Origin: Patiria miniata
Taxonomy: Eukaryota; Echinodermata; Asteroidea; Valvatida; Asterinidae
NCBI RefSeq assembly: GCF_015706575.1
Contig: NW_024037051.1
Span: 17,565,153-17,629,152, forward strand
Direction of reading: 5' to 3'
DNA length: 64,000 bases
A program made the translations under genes and the position numbers. How positions within the stretch are numbered: the first letter of the stretch is position 1; each line of letters starts with the position of its first letter. The notes below the pieces were generated by a model. The model was not told the DNA's origin and made no database searches. It saw only the letters and a list, made by a program, of their open reading frames with translations. Below are positions 35,038 to 50,000 of the stretch, piece by piece.

Positions 35038-38000
35038 AGGTTGTAGAGCTATTCAGCAGCTTCCGAACAACGTCGAGTTTGTCTAGAATTTCCTATGTTA
35101 AGGTAGTTTTTGATCGAGACATAGAGAGGCGGTGTTGCATGGCGCTGACAGGCCTTGCTATGGCATGTACTGCACAAAACGCAACTGGCGGGTGTGAGTG
35201 ACTACATCTTGCATTTTCTCCACAATTCTTGGGTCCAAAGACTTGCTTGTTTTTGCAGGTTGTAGAGCTATTCAGCAGCTTCCGAACAACGTCGAGTTTG
35301 TCTAGAATTTCCTATGTTAAGGTAGTTTTTGATCGAGACATAGAGAGGCGGTGTTGCATGGCGCTGACAGGCCTTGCTATGGCATGTACTGCACAAAACG
35401 CAACTGGCGGGTGTGAGTGACTACATCTTGCATTTTCTCCACAATTCTTGGGTCCAAAGACTTGCTTGTTTTTGCAGGTTGTAGAGCTATTCAGCAGCTT
35501 CCGAACAACGTCGAGTTTGTCTAGAATTTCCTATGTTAAGGTAGTTTTTGATCGAGACATAGAGAGGCGGTGTTGCATGGCGCTGACAGGCCTTGCTATG
35601 GCATGTACTGCACAAAACGCAACTGGCGGGTGTGAGTGACTACATCTTGCATTTTCTCCACAATTCTTGGGTCCAAAGACTTGCTTGTTTTTGCAGGTTG
35701 TAGAGCTATTCAGCAGCTTCCGAACAACGTCGAGTTTGTCTAGAATTTCCTATGTTAAGGTAGTTTTTGATCGAGACATAGAGAGGCGGTGTTGCATGGC
35801 GCTGACAGGCCTTGCTATGGCATGTACTGCACAAAACGCAACTGGCGGGTGTGAGTGACTACATCTTGCATTTTCTCCACAATTCTTGGGTCCAAAGACT
35901 TGCTTGTTTTTGCAGGTTGTAGAGCTATTCAGCAGCTTCCGAACAACGTCGAGTTTGTCTAGAATTTCCTATGTTAAGGTAGTTTTTGATCGAGACATAG
36001 AGAGGCGGTGTTGCATGGCGCTGACAGGCCTTGCTATGGCATGTACTGCACAAAACGCAACTGGCGGGTGTGAGTGACTACATCTTGCATTTTCTCCACA
36101 ATTCTTGGGTCCAAAGACTTGCTTGTTTTTGCAGGTTGTAGAGCTATTCAGCAGCTTCCGAACAACGTCGAGTTTGTCTAGAATTTCCTATGTTAAGGTA
36201 GTTTTTGATCGAGACATAGAGAGGCGGTGTTGCATGGCGCTGACAGGCCTTGCTATGGCATGTACTGCACAAAACGCAACTGGCGGGTGTGAGTGACTAC
36301 ATCTTGCATTTTCTCCACAATTCTTGGGTCCAAAGACTTGCTTGTTTTTGCAGGTTGTAGAGCTATTCAGCAGCTTCCGAACAACGTCGAGTTTGTCTAG
36401 AATTTCCTATGTTAAGGTAGTTTTTGATCGAGACATAGAGAGGCGGTGTTGCATGGCGCTGACAGGCCTTGCTATGGCATGTACTGCACAAAACGCAACT
36501 GGCGGGTGTGAGTGACTACATCTTGCATTTTCTCCACAATTCTTGGGTCCAAAGACTTGCTTGTTTTTGCAGGTTGTAGAGCTATTCAGCAGCTTCCGAA
36601 CAACGTCGAGTTTGTCTAGAATTTCCTATGTTAAGGTAGTTTTTGATCGAGACATAGAGAGGCGGTGTTGCATGGCGCTGACAGGCCTTGCTATGGCATG
36701 TACTGCACAAAACGCAACTGGCGGGTGTGAGTGACTACATCTTGCATTTTCTCCACAATTCTTGGGTCCAAAGACTTGCTTGTTTTTGCAGGTTGTAGAG
36801 CTATTCAGCAGCTTCCGAACAACGTCGAGTTTGTCTAGAATTTCCTATGTTAAGGTAGTTTTTGATCGAGACATAGAGAGGCGGTGTTGCATGGCGCTGA
36901 CAGGCCTTGCTATGGCATGTACTGCACAAAACGCAACTGGCGGGTGTGAGTGACTACATCTTGCATTTTCTCCACAATTCTTGGGTCCAAAGACTTGCTT
37001 GTTTTTGCAGGTTGTAGAGCTATTCAGCAGCTTCCGAACAACGTCGAGTTTGTCTAGAATTTCCTATGTTAAGGTAGTTTTTGATCGAGACATAGAGAGG
37101 CGGTGTTGCATGGCGCTGACAGGCCTTGCTATGGCATGTACTGCACAAAACGCAACTGGCGGGTGTGAGTGACTACATCTTGCATTTTCTCCACAATTCT
37201 TGGGTCCAAAGACTTGCTTGTTTTTGCAGGTTGTAGAGCTATTCAGCAGCTTCCGAACAACGTCGAGTTTGTCTAGAATTTCCTATGTTAAGGTAGTTTT
37301 TGATCGAGACATAGAGAGGCGGTGTTGCATGGCGCTGACAGGCCTTGCTATGGCATGTACTGCACAAAACGCAACTGGCGGGTGTGAGTGACTACATCTT
37401 GCATTTTCTCCACAATTCTTGGGTCCAAAGACTTGCTTGTTTTTGCAGGTTGTAGAGCTATTCAGCAGCTTCCGAACAACGTCGAGTTTGTCTAGAATTT
37501 CCTATGTTAAGGTAGTTTTTGATCGAGACATAGAGAGGCGGTGTTGCATGGCGCTGACAGGCCTTGCTATGGCATGTACTGCACAAAACGCAACTGGCGG
37601 GTGTGAGTGACTACATCTTGCATTTTCTCCACAATTCTTGGGTCCAAAGACTTGCTTGTTTTTGCAGGTTGTAGAGCTATTCAGCAGCTTCCGAACAACG
37701 TCGAGTTTGTCTAGAATTTCCTATGTTAAGGTAGTTTTTGATCGAGACATAGAGAGGCGGTGTTGCATGGCGCTGACAGGCCTTGCTATGGCATGTACTG
37801 CACAAAACGCAACTGGCGGGTGTGAGTGACTACATCTTGCATTTTCTCCACAATTCTTGGGTCCAAAGACTTGCTTGTTTTTGCAGGTTGTAGAGCTATT
37901 CAGCAGCTTCCGAACAACGTCGAGTTTGTCTAGAATTTCCTATGTTAAGGTAGTTTTTGATCGAGACATAGAGAGGCGGTGTTGCATGGCGCTGACAGGC

Positions 38001-41000
38001 CTTGCTATGGCATGTACTGCACAAAACGCAACTGGCGGGTGTGAGTGACTACATCTTGCATTTTCTCCACAATTCTTGGGTCCAAAGACTTGCTTGTTTT
38101 TGCAGGTTGTAGAGCTATTCAGCAGCTTCCGAACAACGTCGAGTTTGTCTAGAATTTCCTATGTTAAGGTAGTTTTTGATCGAGACATAGAGAGGCGGTG
38201 TTGCATGGCGCTGACAGGCCTTGCTATGGCATGTACTGCACAAAACGCAACTGGCGGGTGTGAGTGACTACATCTTGCATTTTCTCCACAATTCTTGGGT
38301 CCAAAGACTTGCTTGTTTTTGCAGGTTGTAGAGCTATTCAGCAGCTTCCGAACAACGTCGAGTTTGTCTAGAATTTCCTATGTTAAGGTAGTTTTTGATC
38401 GAGACATAGAGAGGCGGTGTTGCATGGCGCTGACAGGCCTTGCTATGGCATGTACTGCACAAAACGCAACTGGCGGGTGTGAGTGACTACATCTTGCATT
38501 TTCTCCACAATTCTTGGGTCCAAAGACTTGCTTGTTTTTGCAGGTTGTAGAGCTATTCAGCAGCTTCCGAACAACGTCGAGTTTGTCTAGAATTTCCTAT
38601 GTTAAGGTAGTTTTTGATCGAGACATAGAGAGGCGGTGTTGCATGGCGCTGACAGGCCTTGCTATGGCATGTACTGCACAAAACGCAACTGGCGGGTGTG
38701 AGTGACTACATCTTGCATTTTCTCCACAATTCTTGGGTCCAAAGACTTGCTTGTTTTTGCAGGTTGTAGAGCTATTCAGCAGCTTCCGAACAACGTCGAG
38801 TTTGTCTAGAATTTCCTATGTTAAGGTAGTTTTTGATCGAGACATAGAGAGGCGGTGTTGCATGGCGCTGACAGGCCTTGCTATGGCATGTACTGCACAA
38901 AACGCAACTGGCGGGTGTGAGTGACTACATCTTGCATTTTCTCCACAATTCTTGGGTCCAAAGACTTGCTTGTTTTTGCAGGTTGTAGAGCTATTCAGCA
39001 GCTTCCGAACAACGTCGAGTTTGTCTAGAATTTCCTATGTTAAGGTAGTTTTTGATCGAGACATAGAGAGGCGGTGTTGCATGGCGCTGACAGGCCTTGC
39101 TATGGCATGTACTGCACAAAACGCAACTGGCGGGTGTGAGTGACTACATCTTGCATTTTCTCCACAATTCTTGGGTCCAAAGACTTGCTTGTTTTTGCAG
39201 GTTGTAGAGCTATTCAGCAGCTTCCGAACAACGTCGAGTTTGTCTAGAATTTCCTATGTTAAGGTAGTTTTTGATCGAGACATAGAGAGGCGGTGTTGCA
39301 TGGCGCTGACAGGCCTTGCTATGGCATGTACTGCACAAAACGCAACTGGCGGGTGTGAGTGACTACATCTTGCATTTTCTCCACAATTCTTGGGTCCAAA
39401 GACTTGCTTGTTTTTGCAGGTTGTAGAGCTATTCAGCAGCTTCCGAACAACGTCGAGTTTGTCTAGAATTTCCTATGTTAAGGTAGTTTTTGATCGAGAC
39501 ATAGAGAGGCGGTGTTGCATGGCGCTGACAGGCCTTGCTATGGCATGTACTGCACAAAACGCAACTGGCGGGTGTGAGTGACTACATCTTGCATTTTCTC
39601 CACAATTCTTGGGTCCAAAGACTTGCTTGTTTTTGCAGGTTGTAGAGCTATTCAGCAGCTTCCGAACAACGTCGAGTTTGTCTAGAATTTCCTATGTTAA
39701 GGTAGTTTTTGATCGAGACATAGAGAGGCGGTGTTGCATGGCGCTGACAGGCCTTGCTATGGCATGTACTGCACAAAACGCAACTGGCGGGTGTGAGTGA
39801 CTACATCTTGCATTTTCTCCACAATTCTTGGGTCCAAAGACTTGCTTGTTTTTGCAGGTTGTAGAGCTATTCAGCAGCTTCCGAACAACGTCGAGTTTGT
39901 CTAGAATTTCCTATGTTAAGGTAGTTTTTGATCGAGACATAGAGAGGCGGTGTTGCATGGCGCTGACAGGCCTTGCTATGGCATGTACTGCACAAAACGC
40001 AACTGGCGGGTGTGAGTGACTACATCTTGCATTTTCTCCACAATTCTTGGGTCCAAAGACTTGCTTGTTTTTGCAGGTTGTAGAGCTATTCAGCAGCTTC
40101 CGAACAACGTCGAGTTTGTCTAGAATTTCCTATGTTAAGGTAGTTTTTGATCGAGACATAGAGAGGCGGTGTTGCATGGCGCTGACAGGCCTTGCTATGG
40201 CATGTACTGCACAAAACGCAACTGGCGGGTGTGAGTGACTACATCTTGCATTTTCTCCACAATTCTTGGGTCCAAAGACTTGCTTGTTTTTGCAGGTTGT
40301 AGAGCTATTCAGCAGCTTCCGAACAACGTCGAGTTTGTCTAGAATTTCCTATGTTAAGGTAGTTTTTGATCGAGACATAGAGAGGCGGTGTTGCATGGCG
40401 CTGACAGGCCTTGCTATGGCATGTACTGCACAAAACGCAACTGGCGGGTGTGAGTGACTACATCTTGCATTTTCTCCACAATTCTTGGGTCCAAAGACTT
40501 GCTTGTTTTTGCAGGTTGTAGAGCTATTCAGCAGCTTCCGAACAACGTCGAGTTTGTCTAGAATTTCCTATGTTAAGGTAGTTTTTGATCGAGACATAGA
40601 GAGGCGGTGTTGCATGGCGCTGACAGGCCTTGCTATGGCATGTACTGCACAAAACGCAACTGGCGGGTGTGAGTGACTACATCTTGCATTTTCTCCACAA
40701 TTCTTGGGTCCAAAGACTTGCTTGTTTTTGCAGGTTGTAGAGCTATTCAGCAGCTTCCGAACAACGTCGAGTTTGTCTAGAATTTCCTATGTTAAGGTAG
40801 TTTTTGATCGAGACATAGAGAGGCGGTGTTGCATGGCGCTGACAGGCCTTGCTATGGCATGTACTGCACAAAACGCAACTGGCGGGTGTGAGTGACTACA
40901 TCTTGCATTTTCTCCACAATTCTTGGGTCCAAAGACTTGCTTGTTTTTGCAGGTTGTAGAGCTATTCAGCAGCTTCCGAACAACGTCGAGTTTGTCTAGA

Positions 41001-44000
41001 ATTTCCTATGTTAAGGTAGTTTTTGATCGAGACATAGAGAGGCGGTGTTGCATGGCGCTGACAGGCCTTGCTATGGCATGTACTGCACAAAACGCAACTG
41101 GCGGGTGTGAGTGACTACATCTTGCATTTTCTCCACAATTCTTGGGTCCAAAGACTTGCTTGTTTTTGCAGGTTGTAGAGCTATTCAGCAGCTTCCGAAC
41201 AACGTCGAGTTTGTCTAGAATTTCCTATGTTAAGGTAGTTTTTGATCGAGACATAGAGAGGCGGTGTTGCATGGCGCTGACAGGCCTTGCTATGGCATGT
41301 ACTGCACAAAACGCAACTGGCGGGTGTGAGTGACTACATCTTGCATTTTCTCCACAATTCTTGGGTCCAAAGACTTGCTTGTTTTTGCAGGTTGTAGAGC
41401 TATTCAGCAGCTTCCGAACAACGTCGAGTTTGTCTAGAATTTCCTATGTTAAGGTAGTTTTTGATCGAGACATAGAGAGGCGGTGTTGCATGGCGCTGAC
41501 AGGCCTTGCTATGGCATGTACTGCACAAAACGCAACTGGCGGGTGTGAGTGACTACATCTTGCATTTTCTCCACAATTCTTGGGTCCAAAGACTTGCTTG
41601 TTTTTGCAGGTTGTAGAGCTATTCAGCAGCTTCCGAACAACGTCGAGTTTGTCTAGAATTTCCTATGTTAAGGTAGTTTTTGATCGAGACATAGAGAGGC
41701 GGTGTTGCATGGCGCTGACAGGCCTTGCTATGGCATGTACTGCACAAAACGCAACTGGCGGGTGTGAGTGACTACATCTTGCATTTTCTCCACAATTCTT
41801 GGGTCCAAAGACTTGCTTGTTTTTGCAGGTTGTAGAGCTATTCAGCAGCTTCCGAACAACGTCGAGTTTGTCTAGAATTTCCTATGTTAAGGTAGTTTTT
41901 GATCGAGACATAGAGAGGCGGTGTTGCATGGCGCTGACAGGCCTTGCTATGGCATGTACTGCACAAAACGCAACTGGCGGGTGTGAGTGACTACATCTTG
42001 CATTTTCTCCACAATTCTTGGGTCCAAAGACTTGCTTGTTTTTGCAGGTTGTAGAGCTATTCAGCAGCTTCCGAACAACGTCGAGTTTGTCTAGAATTTC
42101 CTATGTTAAGGTAGTTTTTGATCGAGACATAGAGAGGCGGTGTTGCATGGCGCTGACAGGCCTTGCTATGGCATGTACTGCACAAAACGCAACTGGCGGG
42201 TGTGAGTGACTACATCTTGCATTTTCTCCACAATTCTTGGGTCCAAAGACTTGCTTGTTTTTGCAGGTTGTAGAGCTATTCAGCAGCTTCCGAACAACGT
42301 CGAGTTTGTCTAGAATTTCCTATGTTAAGGTAGTTTTTGATCGAGACATAGAGAGGCGGTGTTGCATGGCGCTGACAGGCCTTGCTATGGCATGTACTGC
42401 ACAAAACGCAACTGGCGGGTGTGAGTGACTACATCTTGCATTTTCTCCACAATTCTTGGGTCCAAAGACTTGCTTGTTTTTGCAGGTTGTAGAGCTATTC
42501 AGCAGCTTCCGAACAACGTCGAGTTTGTCTAGAATTTCCTATGTTAAGGTAGTTTTTGATCGAGACATAGAGAGGCGGTGTTGCATGGCGCTGACAGGCC
42601 TTGCTATGGCATGTACTGCACAAAACGCAACTGGCGGGTGTGAGTGACTACATCTTGCATTTTCTCCACAATTCTTGGGTCCAAAGACTTGCTTGTTTTT
42701 GCAGGTTGTAGAGCTATTCAGCAGCTTCCGAACAACGTCGAGTTTGTCTAGAATTTCCTATGTTAAGGTAGTTTTTGATCGAGACATAGAGAGGCGGTGT
42801 TGCATGGCGCTGACAGGCCTTGCTATGGCATGTACTGCACAAAACGCAACTGGCGGGTGTGAGTGACTACATCTTGCATTTTCTCCACAATTCTTGGGTC
42901 CAAAGACTTGCTTGTTTTTGCAGGTTGTAGAGCTATTCAGCAGCTTCCGAACAACGTCGAGTTTGTCTAGAATTTCCTATGTTAAGGTAGTTTTTGATCG
43001 AGACATAGAGAGGCGGTGTTGCATGGCGCTGACAGGCCTTGCTATGGCATGTACTGCACAAAACGCAACTGGCGGGTGTGAGTGACTACATCTTGCATTT
43101 TCTCCACAATTCTTGGGTCCAAAGACTTGCTTGTTTTTGCAGGTTGTAGAGCTATTCAGCAGCTTCCGAACAACGTCGAGTTTGTCTAGAATTTCCTATG
43201 TTAAGGTAGTTTTTGATCGAGACATAGAGAGGCGGTGTTGCATGGCGCTGACAGGCCTTGCTATGGCATGTACTGCACAAAACGCAACTGGCGGGTGTGA
43301 GTGACTACATCTTGCATTTTCTCCACAATTCTTGGGTCCAAAGACTTGCTTGTTTTTGCAGGTTGTAGAGCTATTCAGCAGCTTCCGAACAACGTCGAGT
43401 TTGTCTAGAATTTCCTATGTTAAGGTAGTTTTTGATCGAGACATAGAGAGGCGGTGTTGCATGGCGCTGACAGGCCTTGCTATGGCATGTACTGCACAAA
43501 ACGCAACTGGCGGGTGTGAGTGACTACATCTTGCATTTTCTCCACAATTCTTGGGTCCAAAGACTTGCTTGTTTTTGCAGGTTGTAGAGCTATTCAGCAG
43601 CTTCCGAACAACGTCGAGTTTGTCTAGAATTTCCTATGTTAAGGTAGTTTTTGATCGAGACATAGAGAGGCGGTGTTGCATGGCGCTGACAGGCCTTGCT
43701 ATGGCATGTACTGCACAAAACGCAACTGGCGGGTGTGAGTGACTACATCTTGCATTTTCTCCACAATTCTTGGGTCCAAAGACTTGCTTGTTTTTGCAGG
43801 TTGTAGAGCTATTCAGCAGCTTCCGAACAACGTCGAGTTTGTCTAGAATTTCCTATGTTAAGGTAGTTTTTGATCGAGACATAGAGAGGCGGTGTTGCAT
43901 GGCGCTGACAGGCCTTGCTATGGCATGTACTGCACAAAACGCAACTGGCGGGTGTGAGTGACTACATCTTGCATTTTCTCCACAATTCTTGGGTCCAAAG

Positions 44001-47000
44001 ACTTGCTTGTTTTTGCAGGTTGTAGAGCTATTCAGCAGCTTCCGAACAACGTCGAGTTTGTCTAGAATTTCCTATGTTAAGGTAGTTTTTGATCGAGACA
44101 TAGAGAGGCGGTGTTGCATGGCGCTGACAGGCCTTGCTATGGCATGTACTGCACAAAACGCAACTGGCGGGTGTGAGTGACTACATCTTGCATTTTCTCC
44201 ACAATTCTTGGGTCCAAAGACTTGCTTGTTTTTGCAGGTTGTAGAGCTATTCAGCAGCTTCCGAACAACGTCGAGTTTGTCTAGAATTTCCTATGTTAAG
44301 GTAGTTTTTGATCGAGACATAGAGAGGCGGTGTTGCATGGCGCTGACAGGCCTTGCTATGGCATGTACTGCACAAAACGCAACTGGCGGGTGTGAGTGAC
44401 TACATCTTGCATTTTCTCCACAATTCTTGGGTCCAAAGACTTGCTTGTTTTTGCAGGTTGTAGAGCTATTCAGCAGCTTCCGAACAACGTCGAGTTTGTC
44501 TAGAATTTCCTATGTTAAGGTAGTTTTTGATCGAGACATAGAGAGGCGGTGTTGCATGGCGCTGACAGGCCTTGCTATGGCATGTACTGCACAAAACGCA
44601 ACTGGCGGGTGTGAGTGACTACATCTTGCATTTTCTCCACAATTCTTGGGTCCAAAGACTTGCTTGTTTTTGCAGGTTGTAGAGCTATTCAGCAGCTTCC
44701 GAACAACGTCGAGTTTGTCTAGAATTTCCTATGTTAAGGTAGTTTTTGATCGAGACATAGAGAGGCGGTGTTGCATGGCGCTGACAGGCCTTGCTATGGC
44801 ATGTACTGCACAAAACGCAACTGGCGGGTGTGAGTGACTACATCTTGCATTTTCTCCACAATTCTTGGGTCCAAAGACTTGCTTGTTTTTGCAGGTTGTA
44901 GAGCTATTCAGCAGCTTCCGAACAACGTCGAGTTTGTCTAGAATTTCCTATGTTAAGGTAGTTTTTGATCGAGACATAGAGAGGCGGTGTTGCATGGCGC
45001 TGACAGGCCTTGCTATGGCATGTACTGCACAAAACGCAACTGGCGGGTGTGAGTGACTACATCTTGCATTTTCTCCACAATTCTTGGGTCCAAAGACTTG
45101 CTTGTTTTTGCAGGTTGTAGAGCTATTCAGCAGCTTCCGAACAACGTCGAGTTTGTCTAGAATTTCCTATGTTAAGGTAGTTTTTGATCGAGACATAGAG
45201 AGGCGGTGTTGCATGGCGCTGACAGGCCTTGCTATGGCATGTACTGCACAAAACGCAACTGGCGGGTGTGAGTGACTACATCTTGCATTTTCTCCACAAT
45301 TCTTGGGTCCAAAGACTTGCTTGTTTTTGCAGGTTGTAGAGCTATTCAGCAGCTTCCGAACAACGTCGAGTTTGTCTAGAATTTCCTATGTTAAGGTAGT
45401 TTTTGATCGAGACATAGAGAGGCGGTGTTGCATGGCGCTGACAGGCCTTGCTATGGCATGTACTGCACAAAACGCAACTGGCGGGTGTGAGTGACTACAT
45501 CTTGCATTTTCTCCACAATTCTTGGGTCCAAAGACTTGCTTGTTTTTGCAGGTTGTAGAGCTATTCAGCAGCTTCCGAACAACGTCGAGTTTGTCTAGAA
45601 TTTCCTATGTTAAGGTAGTTTTTGATCGAGACATAGAGAGGCGGTGTTGCATGGCGCTGACAGGCCTTGCTATGGCATGTACTGCACAAAACGCAACTGG
45701 CGGGTGTGAGTGACTACATCTTGCATTTTCTCCACAATTCTTGGGTCCAAAGACTTGCTTGTTTTTGCAGGTTGTAGAGCTATTCAGCAGCTTCCGAACA
45801 ACGTCGAGTTTGTCTAGAATTTCCTATGTTAAGGTAGTTTTTGATCGAGACATAGAGAGGCGGTGTTGCATGGCGCTGACAGGCCTTGCTATGGCATGTA
45901 CTGCACAAAACGCAACTGGCGGGTGTGAGTGACTACATCTTGCATTTTCTCCACAATTCTTGGGTCCAAAGACTTGCTTGTTTTTGCAGGTTGTAGAGCT
46001 ATTCAGCAGCTTCCGAACAACGTCGAGTTTGTCTAGAATTTCCTATGTTAAGGTAGTTTTTGATCGAGACATAGAGAGGCGGTGTTGCATGGCGCTGACA
46101 GGCCTTGCTATGGCATGTACTGCACAAAACGCAACTGGCGGGTGTGAGTGACTACATCTTGCATTTTCTCCACAATTCTTGGGTCCAAAGACTTGCTTGT
46201 TTTTGCAGGTTGTAGAGCTATTCAGCAGCTTCCGAACAACGTCGAGTTTGTCTAGAATTTCCTATGTTAAGGTAGTTTTTGATCGAGACATAGAGAGGCG
46301 GTGTTGCATGGCGCTGACAGGCCTTGCTATGGCATGTACTGCACAAAACGCAACTGGCGGGTGTGAGTGACTACATCTTGCATTTTCTCCACAATTCTTG
46401 GGTCCAAAGACTTGCTTGTTTTTGCAGGTTGTAGAGCTATTCAGCAGCTTCCGAACAACGTCGAGTTTGTCTAGAATTTCCTATGTTAAGGTAGTTTTTG
46501 ATCGAGACATAGAGAGGCGGTGTTGCATGGCGCTGACAGGCCTTGCTATGGCATGTACTGCACAAAACGCAACTGGCGGGTGTGAGTGACTACATCTTGC
46601 ATTTTCTCCACAATTCTTGGGTCCAAAGACTTGCTTGTTTTTGCAGGTTGTAGAGCTATTCAGCAGCTTCCGAACAACGTCGAGTTTGTCTAGAATTTCC
46701 TATGTTAAGGTAGTTTTTGATCGAGACATAGAGAGGCGGTGTTGCATGGCGCTGACAGGCCTTGCTATGGCATGTACTGCACAAAACGCAACTGGCGGGT
46801 GTGAGTGACTACATCTTGCATTTTCTCCACAATTCTTGGGTCCAAAGACTTGCTTGTTTTTGCAGGTTGTAGAGCTATTCAGCAGCTTCCGAACAACGTC
46901 GAGTTTGTCTAGAATTTCCTATGTTAAGGTAGTTTTTGATCGAGACATAGAGAGGCGGTGTTGCATGGCGCTGACAGGCCTTGCTATGGCATGTACTGCA

Positions 47001-50000
47001 CAAAACGCAACTGGCGGGTGTGAGTGACTACATCTTGCATTTTCTCCACAATTCTTGGGTCCAAAGACTTGCTTGTTTTTGCAGGTTGTAGAGCTATTCA
47101 GCAGCTTCCGAACAACGTCGAGTTTGTCTAGAATTTCCTATGTTAAGGTAGTTTTTGATCGAGACATAGAGAGGCGGTGTTGCATGGCGCTGACAGGCCT
47201 TGCTATGGCATGTACTGCACAAAACGCAACTGGCGGGTGTGAGTGACTACATCTTGCATTTTCTCCACAATTCTTGGGTCCAAAGACTTGCTTGTTTTTG
47301 CAGGTTGTAGAGCTATTCAGCAGCTTCCGAACAACGTCGAGTTTGTCTAGAATTTCCTATGTTAAGGTAGTTTTTGATCGAGACATAGAGAGGCGGTGTT
47401 GCATGGCGCTGACAGGCCTTGCTATGGCATGTACTGCACAAAACGCAACTGGCGGGTGTGAGTGACTACATCTTGCATTTTCTCCACAATTCTTGGGTCC
47501 AAAGACTTGCTTGTTTTTGCAGGTTGTAGAGCTATTCAGCAGCTTCCGAACAACGTCGAGTTTGTCTAGAATTTCCTATGTTAAGGTAGTTTTTGATCGA
47601 GACATAGAGAGGCGGTGTTGCATGGCGCTGACAGGCCTTGCTATGGCATGTACTGCACAAAACGCAACTGGCGGGTGTGAGTGACTACATCTTGCATTTT
47701 CTCCACAATTCTTGGGTCCAAAGACTTGCTTGTTTTTGCAGGTTGTAGAGCTATTCAGCAGCTTCCGAACAACGTCGAGTTTGTCTAGAATTTCCTATGT
47801 TAAGGTAGTTTTTGATCGAGACATAGAGAGGCGGTGTTGCATGGCGCTGACAGGCCTTGCTATGGCATGTACTGCACAAAACGCAACTGGCGGGTGTGAG
47901 TGACTACATCTTGCATTTTCTCCACAATTCTTGGGTCCAAAGACTTGCTTGTTTTTGCAGGTTGTAGAGCTATTCAGCAGCTTCCGAACAACGTCGAGTT
48001 TGTCTAGAATTTCCTATGTTAAGGTAGTTTTTGATCGAGACATAGAGAGGCGGTGTTGCATGGCGCTGACAGGCCTTGCTATGGCATGTACTGCACAAAA
48101 CGCAACTGGCGGGTGTGAGTGACTACATCTTGCATTTTCTCCACAATTCTTGGGTCCAAAGACTTGCTTGTTTTTGCAGGTTGTAGAGCTATTCAGCAGC
48201 TTCCGAACAACGTCGAGTTTGTCTAGAATTTCCTATGTTAAGGTAGTTTTTGATCGAGACATAGAGAGGCGGTGTTGCATGGCGCTGACAGGCCTTGCTA
48301 TGGCATGTACTGCACAAAACGCAACTGGCGGGTGTGAGTGACTACATCTTGCATTTTCTCCACAATTCTTGGGTCCAAAGACTTGCTTGTTTTTGCAGGT
48401 TGTAGAGCTATTCAGCAGCTTCCGAACAACGTCGAGTTTGTCTAGAATTTCCTATGTTAAGGTAGTTTTTGATCGAGACATAGAGAGGCGGTGTTGCATG
48501 GCGCTGACAGGCCTTGCTATGGCATGTACTGCACAAAACGCAACTGGCGGGTGTGAGTGACTACATCTTGCATTTTCTCCACAATTCTTGGGTCCAAAGA
48601 CTTGCTTGTTTTTGCAGGTTGTAGAGCTATTCAGCAGCTTCCGAACAACGTCGAGTTTGTCTAGAATTTCCTATGTTAAGGTAGTTTTTGATCGAGACAT
48701 AGAGAGGCGGTGTTGCATGGCGCTGACAGGCCTTGCTATGGCATGTACTGCACAAAACGCAACTGGCGGGTGTGAGTGACTACATCTTGCATTTTCTCCA
48801 CAATTCTTGGGTCCAAAGACTTGCTTGTTTTTGCAGGTTGTAGAGCTATTCAGCAGCTTCCGAACAACGTCGAGTTTGTCTAGAATTTCCTATGTTAAGG
48901 TAGTTTTTGATCGAGACATAGAGAGGCGGTGTTGCATGGCGCTGACAGGCCTTGCTATGGCATGTACTGCACAAAACGCAACTGGCGGGTGTGAGTGACT
49001 ACATCTTGCATTTTCTCCACAATTCTTGGGTCCAAAGACTTGCTTGTTTTTGCAGGTTGTAGAGCTATTCAGCAGCTTCCGAACAACGTCGAGTTTGTCT
49101 AGAATTTCCTATGTTAAGGTAGTTTTTGATCGAGACATAGAGAGGCGGTGTTGCATGGCGCTGACAGGCCTTGCTATGGCATGTACTGCACAAAACGCAA
49201 CTGGCGGGTGTGAGTGACTACATCTTGCATTTTCTCCACAATTCTTGGGTCCAAAGACTTGCTTGTTTTTGCAGGTTGTAGAGCTATTCAGCAGCTTCCG
49301 AACAACGTCGAGTTTGTCTAGAATTTCCTATGTTAAGGTAGTTTTTGATCGAGACATAGAGAGGCGGTGTTGCATGGCGCTGACAGGCCTTGCTATGGCA
49401 TGTACTGCACAAAACGCAACTGGCGGGTGTGAGTGACTACATCTTGCATTTTCTCCACAATTCTTGGGTCCAAAGACTTGCTTGTTTTTGCAGGTTGTAG
49501 AGCTATTCAGCAGCTTCCGAACAACGTCGAGTTTGTCTAGAATTTCCTATGTTAAGGTAGTTTTTGATCGAGACATAGAGAGGCGGTGTTGCATGGCGCT
49601 GACAGGCCTTGCTATGGCATGTACTGCACAAAACGCAACTGGCGGGTGTGAGTGACTACATCTTGCATTTTCTCCACAATTCTTGGGTCCAAAGACTTGC
49701 TTGTTTTTGCAGGTTGTAGAGCTATTCAGCAGCTTCCGAACAACGTCGAGTTTGTCTAGAATTTCCTATGTTAAGGTAGTTTTTGATCGAGACATAGAGA
49801 GGCGGTGTTGCATGGCGCTGACAGGCCTTGCTATGGCATGTACTGCACAAAACGCAACTGGCGGGTGTGAGTGACTACATCTTGCATTTTCTCCACAATT
49901 CTTGGGTCCAAAGACTTGCTTGTTTTTGCAGGTTGTAGAGCTATTCAGCAGCTTCCGAACAACGTCGAGTTTGTCTAGAATTTCCTATGTTAAGGTAGTT